A stretch of 64,000 nucleotides of DNA from NCBI GenBank assembly GCA_023525715.1, contig CM042010.1:66927966-66991965 (forward strand), in the 5' to 3' direction. Below are positions 1-11,262 of the stretch, one piece after another. Below the pieces are notes generated by a model, which was not told the origin of the DNA, ran no database searches, and saw only the letters and a list, made by a program, of their open reading frames with translations. Position numbers and translations under genes: made by a program. Within the stretch, counting starts at the first letter, position 1. Each line of letters begins with the position of its first letter. Source of the stretch: Cichorium intybus. Lineage: Eukaryota; Streptophyta; Magnoliopsida; Asterales; Asteraceae.

Positions 1-237
1 CGAGGCTTTATGTCTCACGTATACTATTTTGAAATGCTATGTACTTAGGTGGACGGAGCGGAGATTTCAGTTGGGACCGGTTTATGTACTGTAAGTTTAA
101 ATTATGGTTATCTGTATTGAGTCTGTAATACCCTTTCAGAGTAAAGTTTGTAAAAGAAAAATTTTAAGTAACTATTTTTCAGTCACGTTTTGTAATGTAA
201 ACTGTATTTAAATACGGCTTAAGAAAGGGGTGTTACA
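1..237 (+). repeat. 3' end of the 5' LTR of element A
   Basis: Matches 6838-7074 at all but one base. It ends at TGTTACA just before the primer binding site. Confidence 0.93.
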
Positions 238-241
238 GTTT

Positions 242-254
242 TGGTATCAGAGCC
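242..254 (+). other. Primer binding site (tRNA-Met type), element A
   Basis: TGGTATCAGAGCC lies four bases after the LTR end. This is the usual plant site complementary to the 3' end of initiator tRNA-Met. Confidence 0.9.
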
Positions 255-2639
255 ATAGTTTAAGCGAACTAGGTGTCAGTACTTGAACCTAGACTTAAAC
301 TATGTAGGAGTTAAGTAGAGTATATACTTGAGTATGATGTTGAGAATAAGTAGAATTGGGAGTAAATTCACAACAGCGGAACATGAGTCCTGGTGGTAAA
401 ACGGGAAGCAAATGTGTATAGGTGGTTATAATAATATGGGCCCGTACTATTCTAATCACAGGATATACATTTGAGTCTGGTAGAACCACCCAGGAATTAT
501 GTGAAGCTGTAAGAGATAAGTGTAAGAGGTTTGAGGGGTATAAATTCAGTATACCTATGGAAGAAAATCCAGTATGACTGGAAAGACTAAAGTATAAAAG
601 AAAAAGTGTTAAAGATGAAGTAACAAATACGAAGTAAGTAGTGGGGAAAACCCCATACCTTATAAGAATCAGTGTAAAATATATGTAATAAAACATAAGA
701 AAGTATGAGTAAAGAGCATTGAAAATAAGATGACAAGAATAAAAAGGTAATGACGAAGGAAAGTTCAAATTCGTGGTTGGGATAACCACTGAATAATAAG
801 AGAAATAACGTAAAGTATGAAAGGAATTAATAAAATAGACATGGTCAGAAAATATAAACATATTGAAAATGTTAATAGAAGTAATGGAGTATATAGAACA
901 ATTATAAAAAAAACAAGAGTAATGTCACTACAGTGACTAAAGAAAGAAATATTGGAAAAGAAAGTGAATACTGATATATGAATGAAATACATATAAGGAA
1001 GAAAAATGAAAACATTTAAGTAGAAAGAGTAAAAAGGAAATGAGCTGGGTTTGCAATTGTAGACAAACCCAAAAGACGTATAAAAGAGTATGAAATAAAT
1101 ATTAAGAAATAGTAAGATGTATTATTCATGGACAACCAAGAGATTAAAGTATGTATATAAAAGTTGTAAATAAGATGGTATAAAATGAAAGCAAAATACT
1201 TAACCAAGTATTAGATAAGGAATCAAGGATAGAAAAGAAAGCGTAAGAAATGGGAAGTCGTGACTTCCAAACTTGGAAGAAGTATGACAAGGAAAGATAT
1301 CCAATGATTGGAATAAATAAATAAGTCGTAAGTATAGTGCTATAATGAGTAATATAACAAAGTAAGTTACCTAAAAAAAATCGTTAAAGACTATGAGCAA
1401 GTTGCATTGTTATAATGCAAGAGAATGAATTGAGAAATAGAGATTTAATGCCTAATCAATGTGTTGGACGACAAGTTAAAGATACGACAGACAAAGATGA
1501 TAATGAGAAGAATATAAAGATAGTTATTAAAGAAATGGTCACTTGAAATCAGATTTAGTGACTATATAAAGTATAAATAAGAAGAACTGTGAATGATAAA
1601 AGGATAACCGAAAGAATGTGAAAAAAATGACTGAGAGTTATAAATAACCTAAGATAAAGAGTAAAAGTGAATATCCAGATAAATCTTAGACAAAGAGTCA
1701 AATATGAAATAAGAATTAAAATAAAGAGACAGGAGGTGACTACCTCTAAGCGGAAGTAACGGGTAAAAGTAACCAAAGATTAGAGAAATGGTCGGAACAT
1801 GACTAGTAGTTATGGAACATCGGAAAGAGTATAGCGTATGTCGCTTTAAAATATATATAAATAAAAAGAGTAAAGAAAAGAAGCATAAAGGAAAGAACAA
1901 TGTAATGTGTTGGGCATATAGCCTCATGACACATAGAGAGAAATGGTAAAAAGAATAATAAAAGAAATTTTAAGTATCAAACCTAGAAAGTTTACAAGTA
2001 ACACATGTGAAAAAAAAAGACTAAATGTTTATGAAATATGGTTAAAATGCAGTCAGGATAAAGAGAGAAGTAAAAGTATATTTTTTTTGGCATTAGCCAT
2101 AGTCAGTAAAGAGTAAGCAATAGATAGAATGCTAAACTAAGCATTAGTGTGAGGAATAAGAACTACAAGAAAATATTAAAACATAAGTAATAAGATGGTA
2201 GTGGTACATGGGGTACCTAAGAAGATAAGAAGTGTACTCATAAGGGTACAGTAAGAAAGCTAAGAAATGGACAAGATTATATTAGAAAGTATAATGAGTA
2301 AAAGAGATTGAAATCTCCTAAATTATAAAGAAAAATGAAAGAGGTATATAGATCGTTAATATGTCTAAAGATAAAAATAATATAAGTAAAGAGTGAAATA
2401 AGACATGTAATTATAAAAGTAATACATGCAGGTAACAAGATGATAAAGATAATATGAGATTTAAGTCTAATGATAAGAAAGAAGTAATTAGAAATGTAGA
2501 TTGACTTTTGAACAGTCAATTTTCCATAATAAAGTATGAAGTGATAGAGCTTCTAAAATAAGAAAGAGAAAGTAAATTTAAAATATGAAATCTACTCAAG
2601 TAAAAAGAATAAGTAAAAGCTTTTATTATATTAAAAGAG
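255..2639 (+). other. Decayed, purine-rich interior of element A
   Basis: About 2.4 kb with no recognisable gag, protease or reverse transcriptase in any frame. The plus strand is strikingly A- and G-rich with little C or T, so stops are rare on the minus strand. The longer minus-strand open frames here come from this bias and do not resemble proteins. Confidence 0.6.
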
Positions 2640-3341
2640 AAGTCGAGTAATGCGTCTGTCCTTATATTACTATATGGGACAGAAGATTTTGAAGTATACA
2701 GAAATACCTCACTTAGAGGGCTCAGCTGTGTGTAGATGCAGAGGAGTAAAAGTATAGCATATGTTCCCAGATAGTTGAAAGCCCTAGAAACAAAGTATAT
2801 TATTTATGATATAGAGCTAGTAGCAATAGTATTTGCCTTGAAAATTTGAGGCATTACCTGTATGAAACAAAACGCAAGCTATTCACCGATCACTAGAGTT
2901 TACAGTATGTGTTCACTCAAATAGAGCTGAACATAAGACAGAAAAGATAGTTAGAGTGATCAGTGATTATGTTTGCGAGATTGTATACCATTCAGGCAAG
3001 TAAGTGTAACAGCAGATGCATTGAGTAGAAAAGTTTCAGAGAAAAGAATCAATGCAAGAATGATACGTATAACACTAGTGTCCAGTATTATAGAACAGAA
3101 TAAAGCAGTCCAACAATAAGTTGGAAAAAGCATAAACTTGAGAGAATGAGAAACGAGGAAGACATGCAGTTTGAGATAAGTAAACAAGAGCTAATGACTT
3201 CTAGAACCCGCAATTGGGTACCGAAAGCAGGAAGTCTGAAAAAGCTGATTTTAGAAGAAGTCACATAAGTCAAAGTATTCCATATATCCAGGGAGTACCA
3301 AGACTTATCAAGATCTTAGAAGACAGTACTGGTGGCCTGGA
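2640..3341 (+). pseudogene. RNase H relic of gypsy pol (element A)
   Basis: Split over several frames with stops, the conceptual protein still shows the RNase H region: a HYLYETK-like stretch, then LFTDH, a stop, SLQYV, and the ADALSRK end. It aligns block by block with the intact RNase H region of the Tekay element in this window (pol residues about 520-634). Frameshifts and stops mean it cannot give an active enzyme. It continues without a gap into the integrase relic. Confidence 0.75.
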
Positions 3342-4541
3342 ATGAAGAAGAGGATAGCTAAGTACATCTCCAAGTGTGTTATTTATGCACAAGTCAAGGC
3401 GGAACATCAAGTCCCGCATGGAGATGCTCAGTCATTGCACATTCCAGCCGGAAAGTGGGAAGATGTAACCATGGACTTGGTTGTCGGGTTACCGAGAACG
3501 AGAAGAGGTCATGATAGCATATGGGTCATAGTAGACAGATTGACCAAGAGTGCACTATTTCTAGCCATAAAAGAAACTACTCAAATGGAGCAGTTAGCCC
3601 AGTTGTATACAGATGAAGTGTTAAGAAGATAAGGTGCACCGTTGTCCATCGTGTCAGACAGAGACCCCAGATTTACCTCTAACTTTTGGAGAGCTTTACA
3701 AGTGAAATTGGGGACGAGAATTCAGTTAAGTACAGCGTATCATCCACAAACGGATGGTCAGAGTGAACGAACGATTCAGACATTAGAAGACATGCTACGG
3801 TCATGCGTGATGGAATTTGGAGGTAGTTGGGATAAACACCTGCCCTTAGTGGAGTTTGCATATAACAATAGCTACCATTATAGCATTAAAATGCCACCCT
3901 TTGAGGCATTATGTGGTAGAAAGTGTAGAACTCCTTTGTGCTGGTTGGAAGCGGGTGAAACAAAACTTACAGGGCCAGAGATTGTTAGAGTAACTAATGA
4001 GAAGATTGGAGTAATTCAAGCCAATATGAAAGCCGCACAAGATCGACAGAGGAGTTACTCAAATCTGAAGAAGAGACTGTATGACTTGCAAGAAGGAGAT
4101 TTGGTGATAATTAAAGTGTCGCCATGGAAAGGAGTGGTTAGATTTGGCAAGAGAGGAAAGTTGAGTCCAAGGTACATTGGACCTTTTAGAATCCTGAAGA
4201 GAGTTGGGTTACAAGCGTTCAAGATAGAATTACCACCTGAACTCAGTGGAATACATGATACCTTTCATGTATGCTACTTGAAGAAGTACTTCGGTAAAGA
4301 AGAGCTAGTAATACCATATACGGATTTGAGAGTGGAGACTCCTAGCAAAGTGATTGAAGAACCCGAAGCGATTTTAGAGATGCAGACAAAGAAGCTAAGG
4401 AACAAAGGGATTGATCTTGTATTAGTCAAGTGGAAGCATCCCTTAGGGTCAAACTTGACTTGGGAGACGTTAGAAGAAATGAAGAGAAGATATCTTAATT
4501 TCATGGATTACGAAAAGATTCTGAGGACGGAATCTGCTTAA
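3342..4541 (+). pseudogene. Integrase with C-terminal chromodomain-like tail (element A), one stop
   Basis: Gypsy integrase, which joins retroelement cDNA to host DNA. Visible are the YWWPGMKKR segment at the zinc-binding end, the catalytic core with TMDLV, SDRD and GQSERTIQ (the D, D and E residues are all kept), the [11 protein letters not shown] fold after the core, and a chromodomain-like tail near the end (VKWKHP then TWE). Two defects show. The second cysteine of the zinc-binding CxxC reads Tyr (TAT at 3384-3386), and a TAA stop at 3630-3632 lies between the first and second catalytic aspartates. Otherwise 1.2 kb stays open, in sharp contrast to the ruined sequence upstream. The frame ends next to the polypurine tract. 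Confidence 0.88.
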
Positions 4542-4552
4542 GGAGGGGTGAC
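4541..4552 (+). other. Polypurine tract, element A
   Basis: AGGAGGGGTGAC directly before the TGTAAG start of the 3' LTR. This is the expected plus-strand primer for reverse transcription. Confidence 0.8.
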
Positions 4553-4865
4553 TGTAAGAACCCGCGAAAAAGTTAAAAAAAGGGGGTAAAACCGTCTTTT
4601 GTCACGTTGCATGATTATTATGTGTAATAATATGTATTTGTGAAATTATAATGTAAGAAATAAAAGTTTACATGAAATTTGGAGTTTTGCCGCGTGAATA
4701 GTGAAAAATGGCCAAAAAGGGCAAAATGGTCATTTGACATGAAAATGACCAAAAATGTCAAGAAAATGTAAAATTGGAAGTAATGAAGCATAAATGGTAA
4801 AGTTATGACCTTTGGACCATTTTTTAAGGAAAGTTTGGAAGTTAGGGACTAAAATGTAATTATTT

Positions 4866-4873
4866 TATAAATA
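4866..4873 (+). promoter_or_regulatory. Candidate TATA box in LTR of element A
   Basis: TATAAATA lies about 310 bp into the LTR, followed by a C/T-rich stretch (ACTCTCATTTCCC) and AG-rich leader-like sequence. Placement fits a U3/R border, but this rests on the motif only. Confidence 0.4.
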
Positions 4874-5395
4874 TTAATTATATTAATAAGAGAGTAATTA
4901 CTCTCATTTCCCAGAAGTATGCAGAGGATTCTAGAGAGTACGAGAGAGAGCTAGAAGGAGCAAGGGAGAAGAAGCAAAGGCACAAGAATCGTTGCTAAGA
5001 AATCAAGAGAAACTTTGGAATTGAAGATTCCAAGCTCTAAGAGGTAAAGTTCTAACCTAGGTTTTTGTGTGTGTTCTTGATTTGGTTCTTGGGTTGAGTT
5101 GAAACTGCAATTGTAGTTATAAATCATGTGGGTTAAGTAGCTAATGCTTCCAATAAGCCATTAATTAGGAACTTAACTCAAAAACATGAAAGTAGAATGC
5201 TATTCTTGAGAATTTTCAAGTTTAGCCAAGAACTTTAATTTCTGCAATTGATCTATTAAAGTGTTTTTAATGGCTTAAAATGTGTTATTAGTCAAGGGTT
5301 TTAGTCCTAGAACAAACCCCAGGTGATTAAGACCTGGAATAAGAGCTTAAAGTCCCAAAACTACATGCTACAGTGCCAAATCGCGACTGATCAGG

Positions 5396-5490
5396 AGCCT
5401 GCCCAGGCGCTCGGTGCGGCGCGCCCAGGCTTTAGGCGAGGCGCGCCCAGGCGCGGTGCGCCCTGGTCCTGGCGCGGTGCGCCCTCAGAC
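5396..5490 (+). repeat. GC-rich short repeat block in LTR
   Basis: Four or five imperfect copies of a GGCGCGCCCAGGC / GGCGCGGTGCGCCC unit in an otherwise AT-rich LTR. The block is full of CpG and CHG sites and could form strong hairpins. Confidence 0.75.
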
Positions 5491-7522
5491 AGGGACCAAA
5501 AATGTTAGAAATTTCAATTGTCAGAAATCATAGCTAGACATGTCCGATTGACCTGAAATTTTAGCCATAACCCTAAAATGGTATAAGAACATGTTGGGAA
5601 TGGTCAAAACCGCAATCCGACCTAGCGGAAAAGTCACTGTAGCGGCAGTGGCTAAAATTACTATTTATGTTAAAACTTGATTTTTGGAATTTGAGCTAGA
5701 CTTGTCCAATTGACTTCAAATTTGAAACACAAGTCTAATATGGCCTAAGATTTCATGGAAAAGAGTCGGAACTGAAATACGACCCCTCGGGGGTACTGTA
5801 GCAAAATACGCGTATTTCGGAGAAAATTATCAAATGAGTTTATTAATGGTTAACTAATTAGTATAACCTGAAGTTGAGTCGTATGAGACCTTAGAACTGT
5901 AAAGTCAGTTGTATTATGTACTTAATAAGTATATATACGTGATAATTGTATAGGTGGTGCTTCAAACATTGTTGAGCACGGAAAAGGGAAAGGTGTGCGA
6001 GAAGCTTAGTGATTTATAACTATATCAAGGTGAGTTTTATGAGGATTTTTCTAGTACATAGCCAAATGATATTTTCAGAAAATTATGAGATTTCCAAATG
6101 TTTTAGATACTAAAGTTTGGAAATAGTTTTGAAATTAGCTCCAAGAGCTAAGTGTTTAAAAGAGATTTTAAAGAAATTTTAAAGAAGTTCAGTTTTGTTA
6201 AAAGAAGTATAGTTTGTAAAGTTTTGAAAGAAGCTCCATATGAGAGCTAAAGATTTTGAAGTTAGTTTTAAAGTGATTTTCAAGAGTATGAGTCAAAGAG
6301 TTAAAGTTTGAGTTTGTTTTGAAATTGTGTCCATATTTGACCAATTTGAGATAAAATGAAGAAAGTAAAAAGATAAGAACCAAAGCAAAGAAAGTTGTAA
6401 GAGTTAGTTGTCCGGACTAGGATCACCCACATAATCGGGGGATCAGATGACACTACTGGGATGGTACCTCCCGTCGCGAAGTAGTTGTCTAGCTTAAGTA
6501 TACCCTTGTGCTTGAATCCGTTCCAAGTCACAAAGGGGAGACAGAATGAGCATAACCAAGCGGACGGATCTGTTCTGTCCTGCGAGGGGAGCTAGTTGAA
6601 TGAATTAATTAAACTAATTCATAAGTTTCAGTTGGTCACGAGTAAATGAGAAAGAAAGCAGTTTTAAAGAATAAAACAGTTTTAAAGTAAGAAACAGTTT
6701 TGAGAAAGAAAGTATTTTGAGTTTGAAAATAGTAAAGCAAAGAGATTTAAAATTTGTTTATAGTAGTTTATCAGTTTACTTGTTATTAATTCAAGTTTTG
6801 AGCAGAAATATTTTGGGTCTAAAACCCATATTACTCACGAGGCTTTATGTCTCACGTATACTATTTTGAAATGCTATGTACTTAGGTGGACGGAGCGGAG
6901 ATTTCAGTTGGGACCGGTTTATGTACTGTAAGTTTAAATTATGGTTATCTGTATTGAGTCTGTAATACCCTTTCAGAGTAAAGTTTGTAAAAGAAAAATT
7001 TTAAGTAACTATTTTTCAGTCACGTTTTGCAATGTAAACTGTATTTAAATACGGCTTAAGAAAGGGGTGTTACAGTATTTATATTTGTACCTTGATAAAA
7101 TGTGGTTTTAATCCCATAAAACTCGTATGTATAATTAAAAACCATACTTATAATTTGTGTAGAGCAACATGTAGTTTTATATTTATATAAAACCATTTGA
7201 AGATGTTTTTTCCCAAACTAAGGATATTCGTTTTCGTTCATGTGAGTTATTATAACCTTGCTATGACTGTATGTAGGCCTGCCACGACGTTCTTCAGGTG
7301 TCGCAATGTTAAGACATTTGTCACCCCAGACTTGCTGGTCTAGCTGTAGCTAGCAGCTTAGGTGCGGGATTGTCAGTCCCGTATAGATCTATACACAACT
7401 ATCTCGCTCATGAATGATTAAGGTTATAATCCATGACTTAATGCGTACATCTTTCAGTACTGTGAAGAAATGTCTCACATAACCACCCAACGTGATGTTT
7501 TATCCTAGTTCGTACTGAAATT

Positions 7523-7718
7523 AAAACCCTCTTGTATTTGTAATTATCAAAATATACTCATGATAATTATAGTGTAAAATCTTGCTTGTAAATGTAGTGA
7601 AAACTCCTTTGTATTCGTAATTATCAAAATGTCCATGATAATTATAGTATGTAAATATGTCGAAAACTCCTTTACGTTTGTAATTATCAAATTGTACATG
7701 ATAATTATAGTATGTAAT
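7523..7718. repeat. Three tandem copies of a ~65-75 bp unit with a hairpin
   Basis: Each copy carries TAATTATCAAA, then CATGATAATTATAG. The two halves are complementary, so each unit can fold into a small stem-loop. Copies start near 7525, 7599 and 7661. Confidence 0.8.
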
Positions 7719-9877
7719 AATTATATATTTATATAATTATCTTTAGTATTTATGTCGTATCATTGTCGTTCGTTCCATAAATCATACCCATTATAATTTA
7801 TATAAATGTTTTCGTTGTGTTAACGTATTTAAGCCTAAAAGATGTCAATGAGTTGAAAAGTATAATTTCTTACATCCAAGGCACTAAATATACTAATAAG
7901 ATAGATTTAAAGTTTATCAACATGTCATTGCAAGAAATTTGTTTTAGTCATTTTATATAAGTGATGGCAACATTTTAAATCTTGTTATTTTGTCAAAATG
8001 ATGGTAATTTTTCCAAATGGTCATTTTTCATACACATTATTTTGAATATAATCATTTTTGTTAGTTTAGAATATCAACTTCCTTGTAAAAAATATCATTT
8101 CCCAAGTTTATTATGACGTTATAAGTCTAAATAGTCGTTATTACGTCAAATTGACGTTCTTTTTATAAATCATTAGGAAAGTCGTATTTCCGGTCACAAA
8201 AACATACTATTTCTATACTAGTCTATTTTTAGTATACCGTTGTAATAATCATATTTTTACGAACAACAACGAAATAACTTATTTAGATGATTATAAATAA
8301 CATCTTTTAAGATATTTCCCACAAAAATGGTGTAATAACTTGGTTATAACCATTTTTGTTAGAAAGTAGTGTTTCCGGTTACAAAAACGTAGTTTTTTTT
8401 ACTAGTTTTCGTTTTCATGACGTTTATATTAAAGATCTAGTATTTTTACACAATTTATTTATAGTTTTGTAACTTTTACACAAACATAATACATCATAAT
8501 GTTCATATTACATAGATCTAACAATATTTCATGTCAAAAACGTTTTTACACAACTACTAGTTTTATAAACTTATGTAAATCATTATTTATAGTATATAAC
8601 CACATATAAACTTGTATAAATAATCATTTTTAACATGTAAACTTGTATTCTCCCTCTAAAAGTTTAGAAAAGATGAAAATGAGGGGTATAAACTCACCCT
8701 TGATGCGTGCTTTAGTTAGAAACAAGGTTGTTCTTGCTGGATTTACGGTAGAAATCAATATCTAAGCTTTGTAGCTCGAAGGACCCTTGGACAAAACTAT
8801 TACCCAATAGTTTTACGTAGATGTTAGTATGTGTAAATGAGATAAAAGTGGTATAATAAGGTTTAAAATCACTAAAGGAAGTTAACTTACCAAAAAGATT
8901 TGAAAAACACTTGAAAACGAAGAACGGCGGTGGTGGAAGGTGGTGGCCGACGATGGTTTGTGGTGGTGGCGGGTGGTTGAGAGGTGGTGGAGTGGTGGTG
9001 GTGTGGCGAAAGTTAGAGAGAAGGAGAAGAGTTGGGAGAAGTTTTATGTTTCAAATGAAAATATATCACCTTTTAAATAGATATGGAATATATGATTTTC
9101 TATTTGTTTAATACTAGTATCATCTTATAGCCATAAGGGCTAGATCATGAATAGTTGCATGAAGATATGGTGTGATGTTTGAGGATCATAGCAGCCGATT
9201 TGGTGAGGGGAGGGGTAGGGGTGGGTTGGTCTTTTATAATTTATACAAGTAACTTATAAAAATGAGCGTTTTTATAAAATACGTAAAACGTTTTAGTGTA
9301 ATTTTATGCGTTTTTTAGGAAATGATGTTCTAAATAAATATTATGTATAAAAACATTGCTAAAATTTTATTTAGATTGAATCATAACTCGTTAGACAATG
9401 AAATACGCGTTTAAGCGCAGTGTTCTTCCGATTACGTGATTTTTAGCATTTTACCGAAAAATATGTTTGGCTTTAAAATTAAATACTAGACTTGCTTGCG
9501 CTTCATAATATATGATTTGTTATCCCAAATTTGATGTTTAAGGCACCACGTTTTGTATTTTGGGTCCAAACCCTGTGTACATTTATCCGTTCACAACGGT
9601 TTAATTGTTGTAACTTTCATATACGAACTCCGTTTTCGACGTTCTATATATCCACAGGTTCGTATTTACGAATACATCGTTTTATGAATATTATTATTCT
9701 CAAAATATAATTGTGTGATATATCGAATTTTTACGCTGCAGTAGTTTACTATCCGTATTTTCTGTTTTTACTCGATAATTGTTTTGAATTGGCATACGTA
9801 GTATTATAATATCTAATATACATCGTTAAATGTTTTGGAAAATTTCATTTCAACATATGGATTAACGTACGCTTCGT

Positions 9878-9902
9878 TTGACTACGGTTGACTTTCGTTG
9901 AC
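9878..9902. promoter_or_regulatory. Three W-box cores spaced exactly 10 bp apart
   Basis: TTGACT at 9878, TTGACT at 9888 and TTGACC at 9898. All three fit the TTGAC[C/T] core bound by WRKY factors. The exact helical-turn spacing would put them on one face of the DNA. They sit where the U3 of the minus-strand LTR remnant should lie. Confidence 0.55.
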
Positions 9903-9905
9903 CAA

Positions 9906-10409
9906 AATTTAAATTATCACATAAGCTTTTCGTTTGTTTATTATTATGTAGAATGTTTTCATTATATGCGAAATTTTTTCTAGATTGTATCGAAATTTTG
10001 AAAGCATCAATCATCTTTTTCCTTTTTTTGTTTTTTTCTAGATAGCATGTGAAGGCTGCACATATTTTCTTCGATTGTTTGGCATTTTGTGTTTTGTAAT
10101 TTTGCAAAATCTGCATGTGAATGTCTTTTAGTAAATGAATTGGGTACAAATTTTTTATATAAACAACAGTTTTACATAAGTTTTTTTGCTCAATTTCTAA
10201 AAGACTATATATGTTTTGTATACTATAATTTTGCAAAATCCAACACACTATATATATAACGCCGGTAAATACATATGTTACAGATAGTGAATTTTTTTTT
10301 TACAAACAGTTTATATTTGTTAACAAAAGATACATATTTAAAAACTATTTTCCTGTTAGATCATTTATCAACTACTTGCTTCATTGCATGCTATGACTAC
10401 GCTTCATCT
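9906..10409. other. AT-rich spacer, nothing recognised
   Basis: Long T runs on the plus strand. A 128-codon minus-strand frame covers part of it but has low-complexity composition and no recognisable domain. Part of it may be the start of the LTR remnant to the left. Confidence 0.4.
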
Positions 10410-10845
10410 TCATTCTGGAAATCTGATTGTTTTTTCTTTTCTTTTTTTCGAGAGCTGTCTTCTGTAAAAATAATGCAGAATTACAATTGTAGATTTTCTA
10501 GATAGTGAGCTACACAATGTAGATGTACAAATGTACTCTTCGAATGCTAGCTTAAAATCATTTAATGAGAGATTTTTATCCTTGAATAAGTCCAAATTTT
10601 TGTCTAGCCATTCGTGGAATGTGTCAATCAGATTGTTTCCTTTTGAAAAATTTCCTTTTGAAGATTTTTGATACTTTGGATTTGGAAAGTTTGGTTTAGT
10701 TGGTACGAAGGTTTGTTTAGAATATTGATTTGTTTTGGAGGTTGAAGTCTTTGTATCAACTTTTGTATCTGTTTGTTTTGAAATAGAAGTCGACTGTTTA
10801 GTTTTTGGTATCACAACAATTGGTTTTGGTATCTAAAATAACAGC
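10410..10845 (-). pseudogene. Lys/Ser/Thr-rich coding fragment, family unknown
   Basis: The minus frame is open from about 10844 to 10410, with a Met at 10814 (134 aa). The first half is low-complexity and rich in Lys, Ser, Thr and Gln. A helical stretch (LIDTFHEWLDKNLDLFKD) follows, and then a poor tail. It resembles the disordered spacer of a copia or gypsy polyprotein, but I cannot name a family. It ends abruptly where family-B LTR sequence begins (about 10846), and the minus-strand copia relic lies on the far side of that LTR. It could be the other half of that relic or an unrelated element. Confidence 0.35.
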
Positions 10846-11070
10846 ATCAGTGTGTACCCGTCTTGCCTGATCGTCAATTCCACCTGCAAACCTGAAATAG
10901 TAATTTAATAGGGAAAGGTTAAGCACATAGCTTAGTGAGTTCCAACACCTACACAGCATGTCAGTTACACATACTCAACCCCTATAAAATATAAATATAC
11001 ATCGCAGTAAAATAAACACATAATTCACTCTACCCAGTACGTCGAGTTATACTCTCCTACTCAGCATTTC

Positions 11071-11262
11071 GAGCCGCGCATACTCTGTTCGTCGAGTCAT
11101 GCGTATCTGCTCAATAGACCTTTCAACCCTCAGAGCCGCGCATGCTCTGTACGTCGAGTCATGCGTATCTGCTCAATAAATCAAACTCCACCGCTCAGCA
11201 CTCAGAGCCGCGCATACTCTGTACGTCGAGCCATGCGTATCTGCTCAGTGCATCTTGCGGAC
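11071..11262 (-). repeat. Three sub-repeats (62-72 bp) inside the family-B LTR
   Basis: GAGCCGCGCAT starts at 11071, 11133 and 11205. Each is followed by CTCTGTNCGTCGAG and then ATGCGTATCTGCTCA. The family-B LTRs at 51.9 and 54.9 kb carry only about one copy and a partial copy, so the array varies within the family. Confidence 0.85.

Larger units (their letters stand above)
1..7074 (+). mobile_element. Gypsy (chromovirus-type) element A, 5' end cut by window
   Basis: The window opens inside the 5' LTR. Positions 1-237 repeat at 6838-7074 with one mismatch (T at 192, C at 7030). A tRNA-Met-type primer site follows the 5' LTR, and a purine tract precedes the 3' LTR, which starts TGTAAGAACC and ends GGTGTTACA. 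RNase H and integrase relics lie between 2640 and 4541 on the plus strand. No gag or reverse transcriptase is recognisable, so this copy must depend on proteins from another element. The target duplication cannot be checked because the left flank is outside the window. Confidence 0.9.
4553..7074 (+). repeat. 3' LTR of element A (2,522 bp)
   Basis: Starts TGTAAGAACCCG and ends GGTGTTACA. Its last 237 bp match the window start. It holds a TATA-like site near 4866, a GC-rich repeat block at 5396-5490 and no gene. Confidence 0.92.
7075..9905 (-). mobile_element. Decayed minus-strand LTR sequence (gypsy type)
   Basis: No coding potential. Read on the minus strand, it looks like a gypsy LTR: a cluster of TTGAC boxes at its right end, a pyrimidine-rich leader opposite the glycine-rich shadow frame at 8911-9111, and a splice-donor-like AAGGGTGAGTTTAT near 8690-8705. 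A block of direct repeats and a non-repetitive tail follow. Element A abuts or interrupts it at 7074/7075. I could not find both ends, so the limits are approximate. Confidence 0.5.

Noticed and set aside
295..3273. Many minus-strand open frames at 0.3-3.3 kb
   Set aside because: They follow from the purine-rich plus strand. The predicted proteins are Phe/Leu/Ile/Ser-rich with no domain.
8911..9111. Gly/Arg-rich 66-codon frame
   Set aside because: It lies opposite a pyrimidine-rich LTR leader. Composition is low-complexity, and there is no homologous domain.
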